The position numbers were made by a program, and so were the translations under genes. A stretch of 64,000 nucleotides of DNA from Terribacillus saccharophilus (lineage in GTDB: Bacteria; Bacillota; Bacilli; Bacillales; Amphibacillaceae), in contig NZ_NPBJ01000004.1 of NCBI RefSeq assembly GCF_002272075.1, positions 124,001-188,000 of the forward strand, given 5' to 3'. This document shows, one piece after another, positions 8,847-18,885 of the stretch. Numbering within the stretch: position 1 is the stretch's first letter; each line of letters starts with the position of its first letter. The notes under the pieces are model-generated. The model ran no database searches, was not told where the DNA came from, and worked only from the letters and a program-made list of their open reading frames with translations.

Positions 8847-9716
8847 TTAAAAACGGTCCATGATGGAACCGTCAGCTTCCAATACTAGATTGTCGATCAA
8901 TCTCGCCTTGTCAAAATAGACAGCTGCAGCAATGATAATACGCGCATCTATTTCCTTGACTGGCTTCAATGCGGGATAAGACAAAATTTCAACGTAGTCT
9001 ATTCTACCACTTGTTTGGCTGTTTATAAATTCTTTTACAGCAGATGCTACTTTTTCAGGATCCTTTGCTCCATCTTGGATGCTTTGTTTAGCCTTCTGCA
9101 GTGCTTGGTAAATTGCTGGTGCAACTTGTCTCTCCTGCTCTGACAAATAGACATTACGGCTGCTTTTCGCTAATCCGTCTTCCTCGCGAACTGTCGATAC
9201 CGGAACCACTTCAAGCGGGAAATTAAGGTCATGCACTAAGGCTTGTACAACTGCTACTTGCTGAGCATCCTTCAGCCCGAAATATGCCCTGTTCGGCTGA
9301 ATCAAATGGAAAAGCTTTGATAAAACTGTAACCACGCCATCGAAATGACCTGGTCTTGATTTGCCGCAAAGCACATCTACCCGGTCAGCAACATGCAGTT
9401 TGATTGTACTATTGCCCGGATACATTGCCGCTGCTTCTGGCATGAAGACGATATCGACGCCTTCTTGTTCTGCAATACGCTGATCACGGACAGCATCTCG
9501 CGGATAAGTCTCAAAATCTTCGCCCGCCCCGAATTGCAGCGGATTGACGAAGATGCTAAGCACTGTAATATCATTCTCCGCTTTAGAACGCTTCATCAAG
9601 GATTGGTGTCCTTCATGTAAAAAGCCCATCGTTGCCACATAGCCAACTGACTTCTGCTCTTTTGCAAGCTGTACTCTTTCTTGCTGCAATGCTTCTAATG
9701 TCGAAATGATCTTCAT
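8847..9716 (-). CDS. panC: Pantothenate synthetase
   Basis: Joins pantoate and beta-alanine with ATP to give pantothenate. The nucleotidyltransferase HxGH signature is in [12 protein letters not shown] near residue 30, and the KMSKS-like loop is [13 protein letters not shown] prefer the second ATG (9716), with GGAGAA six bases upstream; the first ATG at 9722 lies almost on the ribosome site. The start follows the panB stop directly, indicating coupled translation. Confidence 0.96.
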   Translation of the reverse strand: MKIISTLEALQQERVQLAKEQKSVGYVATMGFLHEGHQSLMKRSKAENDITVLSIFVNPLQFGAGEDFETYPRDAVRDQRIAEQEGVDIVFMPEAAAMYPGNSTIKLHVADRVDVLCGKSRPGHFDGVVTVLSKLFHLIQPNRAYFGLKDAQQVAVVQALVHDLNFPLEVVPVSTVREEDGLAKSSRNVYLSEQERQVAPAIYQALQKAKQSIQDGAKDPEKVASAVKEFINSQTSGRIDYVEILSYPALKPVKEIDARIIIAAAVYFDKARLIDNLVLEADGSIMDRF

Positions 9717-9718
9717 GT

Positions 9719-10549
9719 TCATTCTCCTAGTTTAGGTAATGCTGCTTCGTCCATTGTGAAACTTTGATCGTCATTCGGAAAGATACTGTTTTTTACATTT
9801 TCGCGATAAGTGGAGAAGACATTTGTAATGGTTTCGTTAAGGTCTGCATAGCTGACTGCGAATTTTGGCAGACGATCAACACCGTACCTGCTTATATCAT
9901 GGAAAACTAGAACTTGACCGTCCACATCAGCACCTGCGCCGATTCCAATAACCGGGATAGATATATCTTTAGCAATAAGCGCTGCTAACTGCTTTGGAAC
10001 ACATTCCAGTACGACAGCAATTGCTCCGGCTGCTTCGACTTTGCGTGCATCCTCCAGCAGCTGTTTTGCCGTCTGTTTGCTTTTCCCTTGTACTTTATAA
10101 CCGCCAAGCATATGAACTGACTGCGGCGTCAGACCAAGATGACCGACAACTGGGATACCGCCTGTTGCTAATGCCTTGATACTGTCCAGAATGACCTGAT
10201 CTGCTCCTTCCAGTTTCAAGGCTTGCGCTCCGGTTTCTTGGAAGATGCGTTTCGCTTGCGGTACAGTTGCCTCCACGGATACGTGGTACGTCATAAACGG
10301 CATATCCACTACGACAAACGTTTCGTTTCCGCCGCGAGTGACGGCTTTACCATGATGAATCATATCCTCCACTGTTACAGGTATGGTGCTATCATATCCG
10401 AGTACGACCATTCCAAGTGAATCGCCGACAAGCAGCATATCGATACCAGCTTGCTGGGCCAATTTTGCAGTCGGATAATCATAGGCGGTAACCATGGTGA
10501 TTTTCTCATTGTTTTCTTTCATCTTTTGAAAATCGAGTCTAGTTTTCAT
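9719..10549 (-). CDS. panB: 3-methyl-2-oxobutanoate hydroxymethyltransferase
   Basis: First step of pantothenate synthesis: transfers a one-carbon unit from methylene-tetrahydrofolate to 2-ketoisovalerate, giving ketopantoate. Visible family features are [18 protein letters not shown], the metal-binding [13 protein letters not shown] region and [13 protein letters not shown]. The start at 10549 ([10 protein letters not shown]) has GAGGAG upstream; the open frame extends 38 codons further, but that extension overlaps birA. Spacing to the birA stop is 4 bases. Confidence 0.97.
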   Translation of the reverse strand: MKTRLDFQKMKENNEKITMVTAYDYPTAKLAQQAGIDMLLVGDSLGMVVLGYDSTIPVTVEDMIHHGKAVTRGGNETFVVVDMPFMTYHVSVEATVPQAKRIFQETGAQALKLEGADQVILDSIKALATGGIPVVGHLGLTPQSVHMLGGYKVQGKSKQTAKQLLEDARKVEAAGAIAVVLECVPKQLAALIAKDISIPVIGIGAGADVDGQVLVFHDISRYGVDRLPKFAVSYADLNETITNVFSTYRENVKNSIFPNDDQSFTMDEAALPKLGE

Positions 10550-10553
10550 TATG

Positions 10554-11534
10554 TTACTCCTCTTTCCATTCCAATTCAGCAGAATATAAGCGCTGTGTAC
10601 TGCCATCATCATTTTCAAGAATAAGCTCTCCGTCTTCCCCGATGCCTCTGAAAACTGCTTCAAAGACAGTTGATGGTGTAGCTGCTTTTACTCGGTGCCC
10701 CAGACGTAAAGCATACTGCATCCATTCGTCCCGAATTTCTTGAAAACCTTTTTCTATGTATAGCGAATAGACATTCTCGAACTCTTTCCAAATCAAATGA
10801 ATAAGCTCCTGCCGCTTCCATTCCTTATTTGTCTCGATACGTAAAGATGTTGCTTTATTGCGGATATCCGGGTTTATCTCCGATACTGTCTGATTGATAT
10901 TGATTCCGATACCCAGTACGATATGCTGAATATAATCCTGTTCCGCCTGCATCTCTGTCAGGATTCCGGCGAGCTTCTTGCCGCCTAGATAGATATCATT
11001 CGGCCATTTAATGTGAGCTTCAATATCGTTCTGACGAAATACGCGTGTAAGTGCAACTGCTGCAGCCAGCGTCAGCTGCGCTGCTTCCCGAGGACCGAAT
11101 TCAGGCCGGATGATCAAACTCATCCATATTCCAGTTCCAGCTGGAGAATACCAGCTGCGTCCTTTAGTTCCCTTACCGCTTGTCTGCTGATCAGCAATAA
11201 CAACAGTTCCATGTACTGCACCTTGATCTGCCAAAGCTTTGGCCAAAAGTTGTGTAGAATCAAGCTCTTCTTCAAAGATGATTTTGCGTCCGATCCACTC
11301 GGTATCAAGCTTCCAGTTCAGCGTATTTTTGCTGAGTTTGTCTGGCGAACGTCTCACTTGGTATCCTTTACGCGGAACAGCATCTATCTCATACCCGTCT
11401 GCTTCCAACGCTTTCATATGCTTCCAGACTGCAGCTCTTGAAATACCAAGCTGTTCTGACAGATTCTGACCAGAAATATATGATGTCTTATGATCCTGAA
11501 GGATTCTGATGAGACGATTACGTGTTGTATCCAT
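10554..11534 (-). CDS. birA: Bifunctional biotin-protein ligase / biotin repressor
   Basis: Activates biotin to biotinyl-AMP and attaches it to biotin carboxyl carrier protein; class II members also repress biotin genes. An N-terminal winged HTH (about 1-65, [19 protein letters not shown]) precedes the ligase core with the biotinyl-AMP loop [10 protein letters not shown] and the [15 protein letters not shown] motif. A C-terminal SH3-like domain ends the 326-residue protein. It overlaps cca by 17 bp and is followed immediately by panB. Confidence 0.96.
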   Translation of the reverse strand: MDTTRNRLIRILQDHKTSYISGQNLSEQLGISRAAVWKHMKALEADGYEIDAVPRKGYQVRRSPDKLSKNTLNWKLDTEWIGRKIIFEEELDSTQLLAKALADQGAVHGTVVIADQQTSGKGTKGRSWYSPAGTGIWMSLIIRPEFGPREAAQLTLAAAVALTRVFRQNDIEAHIKWPNDIYLGGKKLAGILTEMQAEQDYIQHIVLGIGININQTVSEINPDIRNKATSLRIETNKEWKRQELIHLIWKEFENVYSLYIEKGFQEIRDEWMQYALRLGHRVKAATPSTVFEAVFRGIGEDGELILENDDGSTQRLYSAELEWKEE

Positions 11535-12687
11535 GAATGACCCACTCCTTCAGCTGTTCTTTATCGTTCGGAATCTTGTTTTCTACAACAGCCTTTTCAA
11601 CAGCAAGCAAAAGATCACGAATCCAGCTCCCCTTTTTTCTATCGGGAAACCAGCTGATCAGATCTCCACCGGAAATGGCCAGTTCTGAACTGTTTCGGAT
11701 CGGGAGCATATGTCTAATGGATGAAACGTTATCCTGTACATCTTTTTCTTTATAGATTTTTTCAAGTCGGCAAAAACCCTCATCAAGGTGAACAGGCAGC
11801 TGATAAACTGCCCAAGCATCCAGATTACTTTGAAGTATGCGCACTAAATGTTGAGCGTCCTGTTTGATAGCATTGGACAGCTTCCATTCCTTAACCCAAT
11901 CAAGAACTGGTCTTGTACTAAGCAACGAACAAAGGGCAACCAATTCTGCCAAAGTGCCTAGAGGCTCGATTTTTTTGGCTAGCGCATGCATCAGCTCAGG
12001 ATGATCTTTAAAAATCGGCATTGCTTCCCATAATCCCGTATCATGCAAAAGCTGAATAGCGGTTTTTACATTTTTACCAGAGCATAATTTCTCCATTTCA
12101 ATGCTTATGCGTTCAATTGCAATACGCGATAACCAAAGACGCTGATCCTCCATCACTTTTCGTGCATTATGATCCAATTTGTACCCTAGCTGTGATACAA
12201 ACCGGACACCGCGCATCATACGCAGCGGATCTTCTTGAAAACGGTCAAAGGCCTTGCCTACTGTAACCAGCTCTTTCTTTTCAATAGCGCTCCTGCCATC
12301 AAAAGGATCTACTAACTCCCCGGTTCTGGCCATTGCAATTGCATTAACTGTGTAATCACGACGAGCCAAATCAGCTGCAACATCAGTAACAAAATTTACG
12401 CTATCAGGATGCCGGTAATCAGAATATGCTCCTTCTGTCCGGAAAGTCGTAATTTCAAAGCTCTCCTTCTCGAAACGTACAAGAACAGTTCCATGCTCAA
12501 TACCAATCGGAATGACCTTATCGAACACCTTCATTACCTGGTCCGGCGTTGCTGACGTTGCGATATCCAAATCGCCGACAGCTTTACCGATGAGGTAATC
12601 CCTCACAGCTCCTCCGACCAGATATGCTTCATAACCGTGTAACTCGATTTCCTGTATGACCCGGAATGCTTTTTCAAATATCTTCAT
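11518..12687 (-). CDS. cca: CCA-adding tRNA nucleotidyltransferase
   Basis: Adds or repairs the CCA 3' end of tRNAs without a template. Class II nucleotidyltransferase: YLVGGAVRDYLIG is followed by the metal-binding GDLDIATSA (DxD) near residue 40. Next come RRDYTVNAIAM and the RFQEDPLRMMRGVRF neck motif, then a helical body and tail. At 389 residues it is close to the usual ~397. It overlaps birA and touches bshA, in B. subtilis order. Confidence 0.97.
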   Translation of the reverse strand: MKIFEKAFRVIQEIELHGYEAYLVGGAVRDYLIGKAVGDLDIATSATPDQVMKVFDKVIPIGIEHGTVLVRFEKESFEITTFRTEGAYSDYRHPDSVNFVTDVAADLARRDYTVNAIAMARTGELVDPFDGRSAIEKKELVTVGKAFDRFQEDPLRMMRGVRFVSQLGYKLDHNARKVMEDQRLWLSRIAIERISIEMEKLCSGKNVKTAIQLLHDTGLWEAMPIFKDHPELMHALAKKIEPLGTLAELVALCSLLSTRPVLDWVKEWKLSNAIKQDAQHLVRILQSNLDAWAVYQLPVHLDEGFCRLEKIYKEKDVQDNVSSIRHMLPIRNSSELAISGGDLISWFPDRKKGSWIRDLLLAVEKAVVENKIPNDKEQLKEWVIHGYNT

Positions 12688-13811
12688 TACAAAACCTCTT
12701 CATAAATTGCTTCATATTGCGCGACAATTTGATCAGAATGGAAGTTCTCTGCTGCATAACGGATGGATGCATCGGAAAATCGCTGCCACAACTTTTCATC
12801 TGTCAGCAAATCCAATGCAAATGCTCCCATCTGCTCTACATCCCCTAGCTGCGATATAAACCCATTCTTTCCGTGCTGTATTACTTCTGGTATGCCACCG
12901 ACATCAGTTCCAATACACGGCACCCCACAGGCCATAGCTTCTAAGAGAACCAAGCCAAAGCTCTCTTTTTCAGAAGGAAGCAGCATTATGTCTGCCATAT
13001 TTAAAAGCGCAGCAACATTATTCTGCTTACCTAGGAATAAGACGTTATCTTCGAGACCACGCTGCTGCACATCTCGCAAGATATCCGAATACTCAGGACC
13101 GTCTCCAATCAGCATCAGCTTGGCAGGTAATTTCTCCTGTACATACGAAAAAACCTGTACAACATCCTGTACACGTTTCACTTTACGGAAATTGCTTATA
13201 TGTACGAGTACTTTTTCATCTTCTTTGATTCCGAACTGCTCTCTTATGTCACGCACATCAGCCGGTCGGTATACTTCTTCATCTACAAAGTTGTAAACAA
13301 CTTCGATTGGACTTGCTACATCAAGCATTTCCCTTGTTTGCTGCACAAGACTTTGTGAAACGGCAGTGACGACATCACTTTCCTCGATCGCATGAATGAT
13401 CATTTTGCGCAGGCCATTATCAATTCCAAGCACCGTAATATCCGTACCGTGTAATGTTGTAACGATTTTTACATCACGTTTTGCAATAGCTTTAGCCAAG
13501 ATCGCACATATAGCGTGCGGAACAGCATAGTGGACATGCAGGATATCCAGCTGCTCTTCGTCGATCACCTCAGCCATTTTATTGGCTAGCACTAAATCGT
13601 ACGGTGGGTATTGGAAAACAGGATAATGACTCATCTCGACCTCATGGAAAAATACATTCGGTAGCAGCATATCCAGCCGGAAAGGGACACTGGATGTAAT
13701 GAAATGAATGTCGTGTCCCTTTTTAGCCAGTTTTTTTCCGAGTTCTGTCGCAATGACGCCGGAGCCGCCAAGCGTCGGATAACAAGTGATTCCGATTTTC
13801 AGCTTTTTCAT
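12687..13811 (-). CDS. bshA: N-acetyl-alpha-D-glucosaminyl L-malate synthase
   Basis: GT-B glycosyltransferase (family 4) starting bacillithiol synthesis: UDP-GlcNAc plus L-malate to GlcNAc-malate. The N-terminal [17 protein letters not shown] and [15 protein letters not shown], and the C-terminal [19 protein letters not shown] nucleotide-sugar motif, are characteristic. It overlaps mgsA by 4 bp. In B. subtilis the deacetylase gene bshB1 lies between mgsA and bshA; here no room remains. ypdA, encoding a likely bacillithiol disulfide reductase, is elsewhere in the window. Confidence 0.95.
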   Translation of the reverse strand: MKKLKIGITCYPTLGGSGVIATELGKKLAKKGHDIHFITSSVPFRLDMLLPNVFFHEVEMSHYPVFQYPPYDLVLANKMAEVIDEEQLDILHVHYAVPHAICAILAKAIAKRDVKIVTTLHGTDITVLGIDNGLRKMIIHAIEESDVVTAVSQSLVQQTREMLDVASPIEVVYNFVDEEVYRPADVRDIREQFGIKEDEKVLVHISNFRKVKRVQDVVQVFSYVQEKLPAKLMLIGDGPEYSDILRDVQQRGLEDNVLFLGKQNNVAALLNMADIMLLPSEKESFGLVLLEAMACGVPCIGTDVGGIPEVIQHGKNGFISQLGDVEQMGAFALDLLTDEKLWQRFSDASIRYAAENFHSDQIVAQYEAIYEEVL

Positions 13812-14221
13812 AGCTCTGGCTCACGATCACGAATGATCTTGCGCCAATCGAAATCGCCTCTATCTAATCCACGTATGAAGATCTCTGCTGCAGCCAGATT
13901 GGTAGCGAGCGGTATGCGATGCACATCACAAAGCCGCATAAGTGCACTCACATCAGGTTCATGTGGCTGGGCGGTGAGCGGGTCCCGGAAGAATATAATC
14001 AAGTCCATTTGATTTGTTGCAATTTTGGCACCAATCTGCTGATCTCCCCCTAGAGGACCAGACAGGAACAATTCCACCGGCAAGCTTGTAGCCTCCATGA
14101 TGCGAGTACCGGTTGTTCCTGTAGCATACAAGGTATGTTTCTTCAGCATTTCTTTATATGCGACCGTAAAGCGGACCATCTCAGGTTTTTTCTTATCGTG
14201 GGCAATTAAAGCAATATGCAT
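13808..14221 (-). CDS. mgsA: Methylglyoxal synthase
   Basis: Converts dihydroxyacetone phosphate to methylglyoxal and phosphate, a bypass of lower glycolysis. Family signatures include [16 protein letters not shown] at the start, ATGTTGTRI, the phosphate-binding [12 protein letters not shown] with the catalytic aspartate, and [10 protein letters not shown] with a conserved histidine. At 137 residues it matches B. subtilis MgsA. It lies between dapB and bshA. Confidence 0.97.
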   Translation of the reverse strand: MHIALIAHDKKKPEMVRFTVAYKEMLKKHTLYATGTTGTRIMEATSLPVELFLSGPLGGDQQIGAKIATNQMDLIIFFRDPLTAQPHEPDVSALMRLCDVHRIPLATNLAAAEIFIRGLDRGDFDWRKIIRDREPEL

Positions 14222-14231
14222 GTCTATCGCC

Positions 14232-15038
14232 TCATTCCAATATATTTTCTAATCCGTATGCAAGTACTTCCATCTTCATGACGCGATCTACAGCCAGCTC
14301 TACACCTGACATAAAGGATGCGCGGTTGAAACTATCGTGTTTGACTGTGAATTGTTCTCCGGGTGCACCGAAAATAACTTCTTGGTGTGCAACAAGACCT
14401 GGAAGCCTGACACTATGGATTCGCATGCCGTCTACATCTGCACCGCGTGCTCCCGGCATCGTCTCTTTCTCATCCGGATGTCCTTGTCTAGCCGGTTCAC
14501 GTACTTCCTGAATCAGCTGTGCTGTTTTTACAGCCGTACCGCTCGGTGCATCTAGTTTCTGATCATGATGCTTTTCAATGATTTCCACTGTTGGGAAGTA
14601 TTTTGCTGCTTGTTTGGCAAATTGCATCATCAGCACAGCGCCAATTGCAAAGTTTGGTGCAATAATTGCTCCTATGCCCTTTTCTTCACTTAGCTTTTCT
14701 AGTTCTCCTACTTGTTCTTCTGTAAAGCCAGAGGTACCGACTACTGGACGCACACCGTGTTCGATAGCAAGTCTCATATGTTTGTAGCCTGTTTCGGGAA
14801 TGGTCAAGTCGATAAGTACATCCGCTTGCACTTCATCTAAACACACCGCAGCGTCCTCGTAGATAACTGCATCACTTGCAGGCAAACCGTCGATATCACT
14901 GATACGCTTTCCTCCATTTTTCCTGTCAATTGCTGCTACAAGCTCAAAATGAGCTGTACGATCGATAAGCTGCAATGCTTCCGACCCCATTCGTCCTCTT
15001 GGTCCTGCTACAATAATCCTGATCGTATCCTTAGTCAT
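14232..15038 (-). CDS. dapB: 4-hydroxy-tetrahydrodipicolinate reductase
   Basis: NAD(P)H-dependent step of the diaminopimelate/lysine pathway, which feeds cell-wall precursors and dipicolinate. The nucleotide-binding loop is [16 protein letters not shown]. The catalytic [15 protein letters not shown] motif contains the active-site His and Lys. At 268 residues the length is typical. It overlaps ypjD by 8 bp and precedes mgsA by 10 bp. Confidence 0.97.
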   Translation of the reverse strand: MTKDTIRIIVAGPRGRMGSEALQLIDRTAHFELVAAIDRKNGGKRISDIDGLPASDAVIYEDAAVCLDEVQADVLIDLTIPETGYKHMRLAIEHGVRPVVGTSGFTEEQVGELEKLSEEKGIGAIIAPNFAIGAVLMMQFAKQAAKYFPTVEIIEKHHDQKLDAPSGTAVKTAQLIQEVREPARQGHPDEKETMPGARGADVDGMRIHSVRLPGLVAHQEVIFGAPGEQFTVKHDSFNRASFMSGVELAVDRVMKMEVLAYGLENILE

Positions 15039-15381
15039 TATGTAAATCCTCCTGTGTCTTCTTCGTCCATCTGTCTTTATCCCTTGTTTCGAATTTTGTC
15101 ATCGATTTCTCGAATGCTTCCGACAAATCGATATTCAAGGAATTAGCAAAGCATGTCATCACGAAAATGATATCTCCGAGTTCATCTTCTATTGTATTGG
15201 CATCTTCACTAGCTTTTTTCGGCTTTTCGCCATATGTATGGTTCACTTCCCTTGCAAGCTCCCCTACTTCTTCTGTCATTCGGGCAAGCATGCTGAGCGG
15301 TGAGAAATAACCTTCTTTAAATTGGGAAATATAAGCGTCGACACGTGCTTGTATTTCTTTTGTCGTATATGCAGTATTCAT
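15031..15381 (-). CDS. ypjD: MazG-like nucleotide pyrophosphohydrolase YpjD
   Basis: All-alpha NTP pyrophosphohydrolase, likely cleaving (deoxy)nucleoside triphosphates as house-cleaning. Metal-binding acidic motifs are [12 protein letters not shown] and, about 30 residues on, [10 protein letters not shown], the MazG EExxE...ExxD pattern. The 116-residue length fits B. subtilis YpjD. It is the first gene of the operon running to panD. Confidence 0.93.
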   Translation of the reverse strand: MNTAYTTKEIQARVDAYISQFKEGYFSPLSMLARMTEEVGELAREVNHTYGEKPKKASEDANTIEDELGDIIFVMTCFANSLNIDLSEAFEKSMTKFETRDKDRWTKKTQEDLHND

Positions 15382-15411
15382 GCGCGATCTTCCTTTCGCT
15401 ATATCATTACC

Positions 15412-15441
15412 ATGTTAGCTTAAAAATACGGTCTTTGACAA
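15412..15441 (-). promoter_or_regulatory. Candidate sigma-A promoter for the ypjD-panD operon
   Basis: On the minus strand TTGTCA, an 18-base spacer and TAACAT, about 30 bp upstream of the ypjD start. The -35 is good and the -10 moderate. Confidence 0.45.
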
Positions 15442-15464
15442 ATGTTTTTACCTATTGGACAAAT

Positions 15465-15493
15465 TTGTAGCAGAAGGCATAGTTGTCTATAAT
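15465..15493 (+). promoter_or_regulatory. Sigma-A promoter for the YitT-family gene
   Basis: TTGTAG, a 17-base spacer and a perfect TATAAT, followed by AGGAGG just before the ATG at 15526. It is back to back with the ypjD promoter. Confidence 0.65.
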
Positions 15494-15525
15494 ATAGAAG
15501 GAATTGTCATCTTAGGAGGTAGATT

Positions 15526-16398
15526 ATGTTCGGAATGCGTTTAAAGAACATCCTTTTTATCCTGTTAGGCGCCGCCATCTTTTCTTTCGGTATCGTCCAT
15601 TTCAATATAGCCAATAAATTAGGTGAAGGCGGATTCACCGGGATAACGCTTATTTTACTATTCGAATTCGATTGGGATCCAGCAATTATGAACTTGGTGC
15701 TAAACATTCCGTTATTTCTGGTCGGCTGGAAATTCCTAGGCCGTACAACATTCGTTTATACAATTATCGGGACAGTGGCCGTTTCCTTATTCTTGCGTTT
15801 GTTCCAGACATATTCCTTCCATATTAATTTAGGGAATGATTTACTGATTGCTTCGCTTTTAGCTGGGGTGTTCATCGGTGTCGGTCTCGGTATCATCTTC
15901 CGATTCGGAGGTACTACCGGCGGAGTTGACATCATTGCCCGTTTGGCTAACAAGTATGCTGGCTGGACCATGGGACGCACAATGTTTCTCTTTGATGCTG
16001 TTGTTATTGTCACATCAGTCCTTACCTATCTTGATCTGATCCGGGGGATGTATACACTCGTTGCAGTCTTCGTTGGGGCGAGAGTCATCGACTTCATTCA
16101 AGAAGGTGCCTACTCGGCAAGAGGCGCCACCATCATTTCCAGTCAGAGTGCAGATATCGCCAATCAGATACTAAAGCAAATGGACCGAGGTGTTACTGTT
16201 CTTGATGGCAGAGGCAGCTTTACTGGTGAAAAGCGCGATGTACTGTATTGTGTCGTTGCACGGAACGAAATTGTCAGACTGAAAGCAATCATCACCGCAG
16301 TAGATCCACATGCCTTCGTCGCCCTTAGCGAGGTACATGATGTAATGGGAGAAGGCTTTACACTCGACGAAAACAAAAAGCCTTATCACACAGACTAG
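15526..16398 (+). CDS. YitT family membrane protein (DUF161 + DUF2179)
   Basis: Integral membrane protein: about five or six hydrophobic helices in the first ~190 residues (starting NILFILLGAAIFSFGIVHF), with the conserved GEGGFTG and GGTTGGVDI loops, followed by a cytosolic DUF2179 domain (about 215-285). Members such as B. subtilis YitT and YpjC have no firmly assigned function. Position beside ypjD suggests the ypjC equivalent, but the many paralogs make a symbol unsafe. AGGAGG lies 8 bases upstream of the start. Confidence 0.88.
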   Translation: MFGMRLKNILFILLGAAIFSFGIVHFNIANKLGEGGFTGITLILLFEFDWDPAIMNLVLNIPLFLVGWKFLGRTTFVYTIIGTVAVSLFLRLFQTYSFHINLGNDLLIASLLAGVFIGVGLGIIFRFGGTTGGVDIIARLANKYAGWTMGRTMFLFDAVVIVTSVLTYLDLIRGMYTLVAVFVGARVIDFIQEGAYSARGATIISSQSADIANQILKQMDRGVTVLDGRGSFTGEKRDVLYCVVARNEIVRLKAIITAVDPHAFVALSEVHDVMGEGFTLDENKKPYHTD

Positions 16399-16461
16399 CG
16401 TATTGCATGCATTTATACGAATGAATTGGTAAAGTGAAAAGGAATAAAAGAAAGAGGTGAG

Positions 16462-16989
16462 ATGATGGAGCTTACTGGTAAGAAAATACTTTCATTTGTG
16501 AGTGAAGATTTTGAGGATCTGGAGCTATGGTATCCCATCTTGAGACTTCGTGAGGCTGGAGCGGAAGTTCATTTGGCAGGTGAAGCTGCCAATACTACCT
16601 ACAAAGGCAAATATGGTGTTCCCGCTACATCAGATGTAACGTTTGATGAAGTCATTCCGACTGATTATGATGCTTTGCTTGTCCCAGGCGGCTGGTCACC
16701 AGATAAATTACGCCGCTATCATAGCGTATTGGAAATCACCCGGCATTTCCACTCCCATAAGAAACCGATTGGTCAAATTTGCCATGCCGGCTGGGTGTTG
16801 ATCTCTGCAGGTATTTTGGAAGGTGTTAATGTCACGAGCACGCCAGGAATTAAAGATGACATGACGAATGCCGGTGCCATCTGGCATGATAAAGCAGTTA
16901 TTGTGGACGGTCATATTGTCAGCAGCAGACGACCGCCTGATCTGCCCGACTATCTACGAGAACTCATCAAAGTCATACAAGAACAATAA
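16462..16989 (+). CDS. PfpI/DJ-1 family protein (YhbO/YraA-like)
   Basis: DJ-1/PfpI superfamily protein of 175 residues. The nucleophile elbow GQICHAG contains the conserved Cys (residue 107; 106 from the second Met) followed by His. The N-terminal conserved Glu region is SEDFEDLELWYP, and VPGGWSPDKLRR is a typical family loop. Close relatives are reported as stress-induced cysteine peptidases or deglycases; the true substrate cannot be read from sequence. AAGAGGTGAG precedes tandem ATGs. It is downstream of the YitT-family gene and ends in a terminator. Confidence 0.9.
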   Translation: MMELTGKKILSFVSEDFEDLELWYPILRLREAGAEVHLAGEAANTTYKGKYGVPATSDVTFDEVIPTDYDALLVPGGWSPDKLRRYHSVLEITRHFHSHKKPIGQICHAGWVLISAGILEGVNVTSTPGIKDDMTNAGAIWHDKAVIVDGHIVSSRRPPDLPDYLRELIKVIQEQ

Positions 16990-17013
16990 AAGGCATCCCT
17001 CGGGATGCCTTTT
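16988..17013. terminator. Bidirectional terminator between the PfpI-like gene and the metallopeptidase gene
   Basis: Perfect 12-bp stem (16988-16999 with 17102-17113 counted as 17002-17013) with a 2-base loop and A/T-rich flanks on both sides. It lies between two convergent stops. Confidence 0.85.
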
Positions 17014-17014
17014 A

Positions 17015-17707
17015 TTACTCTTCGTTATTACCGACAAAGAACATAAGGATGAAGCGCACAAGCTCAGCTACAGCTACTAGAGCCGCTGCAACGTAAGTCA
17101 TTGCTGCCGCGTTCAATACTTTCTTCGTAGAGCGTTCTTCATCGTTCCGGATTATACCCGTTGAAACGAGCTGCGTCATCGCACGGTTCGATGCGTTGAA
17201 CTCCACCGGCAGTGTGACGATCTGGAACAATACTGCGATACTGAATAGCGCAATACCGAAACCAATTAGACTAAAAGCTTGGAAAATCGCCCCTGCAATG
17301 ATAAGCATAAAGGAAAGGTTGTTCCCCCATGCAGCAGCTGGTGCAAGCGCAGTACGGAATTTGAGGAATCCGTAACTTTCCGCATCCTGGATTGCGTGTC
17401 CTACCTCGTGGGCGGAAACGGCTGCTGCTGCCATAGAATGACCATGATAGTTGTCTGTAGATAGACGGACAACTTTGTGACGTGGGTCATAATGGTCAGA
17501 CAACATACCGCGTGTTTCTTCGATTTGCACATCATATATACCATTATCATCTAAAATCTTTCTTGCGACCTGCGCACCAGTCATAAGAGATGACGTTTCA
17601 ACTTTCGAATACTTCTTATACGTGCTTTTCACCTTCGATTGAGCCCATAAAGGGATAATCAGAAGAAGTGCTATATAGATTATATAAGCACCTAGTGACA
17701 TATACAT
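17015..17707 (-). CDS. Zinc metallopeptidase, YugP-like
   Basis: Membrane-embedded zinc peptidase of the YugP/neutral zinc metallopeptidase family (230 residues). The HEVGH motif is at 100-104. Hydrophobic segments are at the N-terminus (about 5-22), around 125-165 and at the C-terminus (about 200-226). The substrate is unknown. In B. subtilis yugP is elsewhere, so its place between the ypjC-like and ypjB-position genes is a local difference. Confidence 0.88.
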   Translation of the reverse strand: MYMSLGAYIIYIALLLIIPLWAQSKVKSTYKKYSKVETSSLMTGAQVARKILDDNGIYDVQIEETRGMLSDHYDPRHKVVRLSTDNYHGHSMAAAAVSAHEVGHAIQDAESYGFLKFRTALAPAAAWGNNLSFMLIIAGAIFQAFSLIGFGIALFSIAVLFQIVTLPVEFNASNRAMTQLVSTGIIRNDEERSTKKVLNAAAMTYVAAALVAVAELVRFILMFFVGNNEE

Positions 17708-17767
17708 TCCTCCGTAAAATTATTTGGAACTTATTAAGGTCAATTTTAGTCAAAAATTCGAAAAAAA

Positions 17768-18094
17768 TCAACTATTAGGATCGTTGTTCACACTTTTGTC
17801 ATTTTCAGCTCGATACTTTTTATAGCCAACATACACAAGTGTCCCTACAATGCTTGCACTAATACCAAGTATTCCCCAGAACCGTCCTGTTCCATAACTG
17901 TTTTTATCAGGCACAGAAACACTATACAAATGTGCAGGCAGCGATTCATATTGTTGATCAAACGTTTGACCTATTTTGTCGGAAGATGACGGCAGTGCCT
18001 CTGTATGCGGTTGCAGCAGCAATTCAGCAAGGTTAGCAAGTACAAAAAAAGAGGCTGTCAGAACAATGACGAGAAGCAGCTTTTTCATAAGCAT
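17768..18094 (-). CDS. Small membrane protein at the ypjB position
   Basis: A 108-residue protein with an N-terminal signal or anchor helix (LLLVIVLTASFFVLANLAE), a short polar outside segment of about 45 residues, a second membrane helix (WGILGISASIVGTLVYVGY) and a short basic/polar tail. It directly follows ypjA, where B. subtilis has ypjB, a ~264-residue sporulation protein with similar signal-peptide and C-terminal-helix architecture. It may be a shortened YpjB missing most of the extracytoplasmic domain, or an unrelated protein. Function unknown. Confidence 0.6.
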   Translation of the reverse strand: MLMKKLLLVIVLTASFFVLANLAELLLQPHTEALPSSSDKIGQTFDQQYESLPAHLYSVSVPDKNSYGTGRFWGILGISASIVGTLVYVGYKKYRAENDKSVNNDPNS

Positions 18095-18161
18095 CCCCTC
18101 TTTTTTAGATGTTCCTACAGCCTATGCAATTAAGCACTTGCGTATGTCGGTATTCGCCTTA

Positions 18162-18740
18162 TTAGTATTTGTTTCTTAATGAGTTCCGCTGTGTGACAAA
18201 ATAACCGACTAAGATGGATACAATACTCAGCCAGAAAGTGAAATAACCTATCACTTGCATATAATCCATCAGATTACCGTAAATCGGCATCATACCGAAA
18301 ACATAATCGATAATATCATTATGCAAGACCACGATGGCAGCCACTGCAAGATGCCGCAGTTTTACTCGATAAAGCGGTGCATACAAAATGCCTTGTACAG
18401 CCATCGCTAAATGGGAGGCAATCAGCATATACCCTTGCCAGGAAAGTGTACCATTCACGGCTAAAGTGAGAAGGTTCATCACAACAGCCCATATGCCGTA
18501 TTTAAATAATGAAACTACTGCCAGCGCTTCGATATAACCATTCTGTTTTCCAATCAAAAATAAACCTAGAAAAATTGTAAAAAAGAGACTTGCTGTTGGG
18601 CTGTCCGGAACAAAAGGCAGGAAAATAGCTGGCGTAATTTCAAGCTGCCAACCATACCACATATACCCGTATATCGTTCCAAAGAGATTGATGATAAACA
18701 ATAACATGATGCTGTAACGATGGAATAAAAGATGATACAT
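18162..18740 (-). CDS. ypjA: DUF1405 membrane protein YpjA
   Basis: Integral membrane protein of 192 residues with about six helices, matching DUF1405/YpjA. Recognisable parts are FIINLFGTIYGYMWYGWQL at the start and LHNDIIDYVFGMMPIY near residue 140. Function unknown. In B. subtilis it follows the qcrABC cytochrome bc genes; here those genes are absent and ypjA comes straight after ypiB. Confidence 0.88.
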   Translation of the reverse strand: MYHLLFHRYSIMLLFIINLFGTIYGYMWYGWQLEITPAIFLPFVPDSPTASLFFTIFLGLFLIGKQNGYIEALAVVSLFKYGIWAVVMNLLTLAVNGTLSWQGYMLIASHLAMAVQGILYAPLYRVKLRHLAVAAIVVLHNDIIDYVFGMMPIYGNLMDYMQVIGYFTFWLSIVSILVGYFVTQRNSLRNKY

Positions 18741-18849
18741 GATGTGCTTATCCTTTCATTTCAATTATGTATTCCGATTTGCTCGAATAAAAGCAGTCAC
18801 TTTATTTTAGCAGAAACCTTCTTTTCTATTGATACTTTTAACAAGAAAG

Positions 18850-18885
18850 ATAAAAAATAGATGCGCTGTTAAAGCGCATCTATTT
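18850..18885 (-). terminator. Terminator downstream of ypiB
   Basis: Perfect 13-bp stem (18855-18867 with 18873-18885), 5-base loop, followed on the minus strand by a T-run. It overlaps the ypiB stop codon and isolates ypiA-ypiB from ypjA. Confidence 0.85.

Noticed and set aside
8846-9600. Shadow frames opposite panC and other genes as possible antisense genes
   Set aside because: No ribosome sites, no recognisable domains, and they mirror codon patterns of confirmed genes.
10550-10663. 38-residue N-terminal extension of PanB
   Set aside because: It lies inside birA in another frame and precedes the strong GAGGAG site of the real start.
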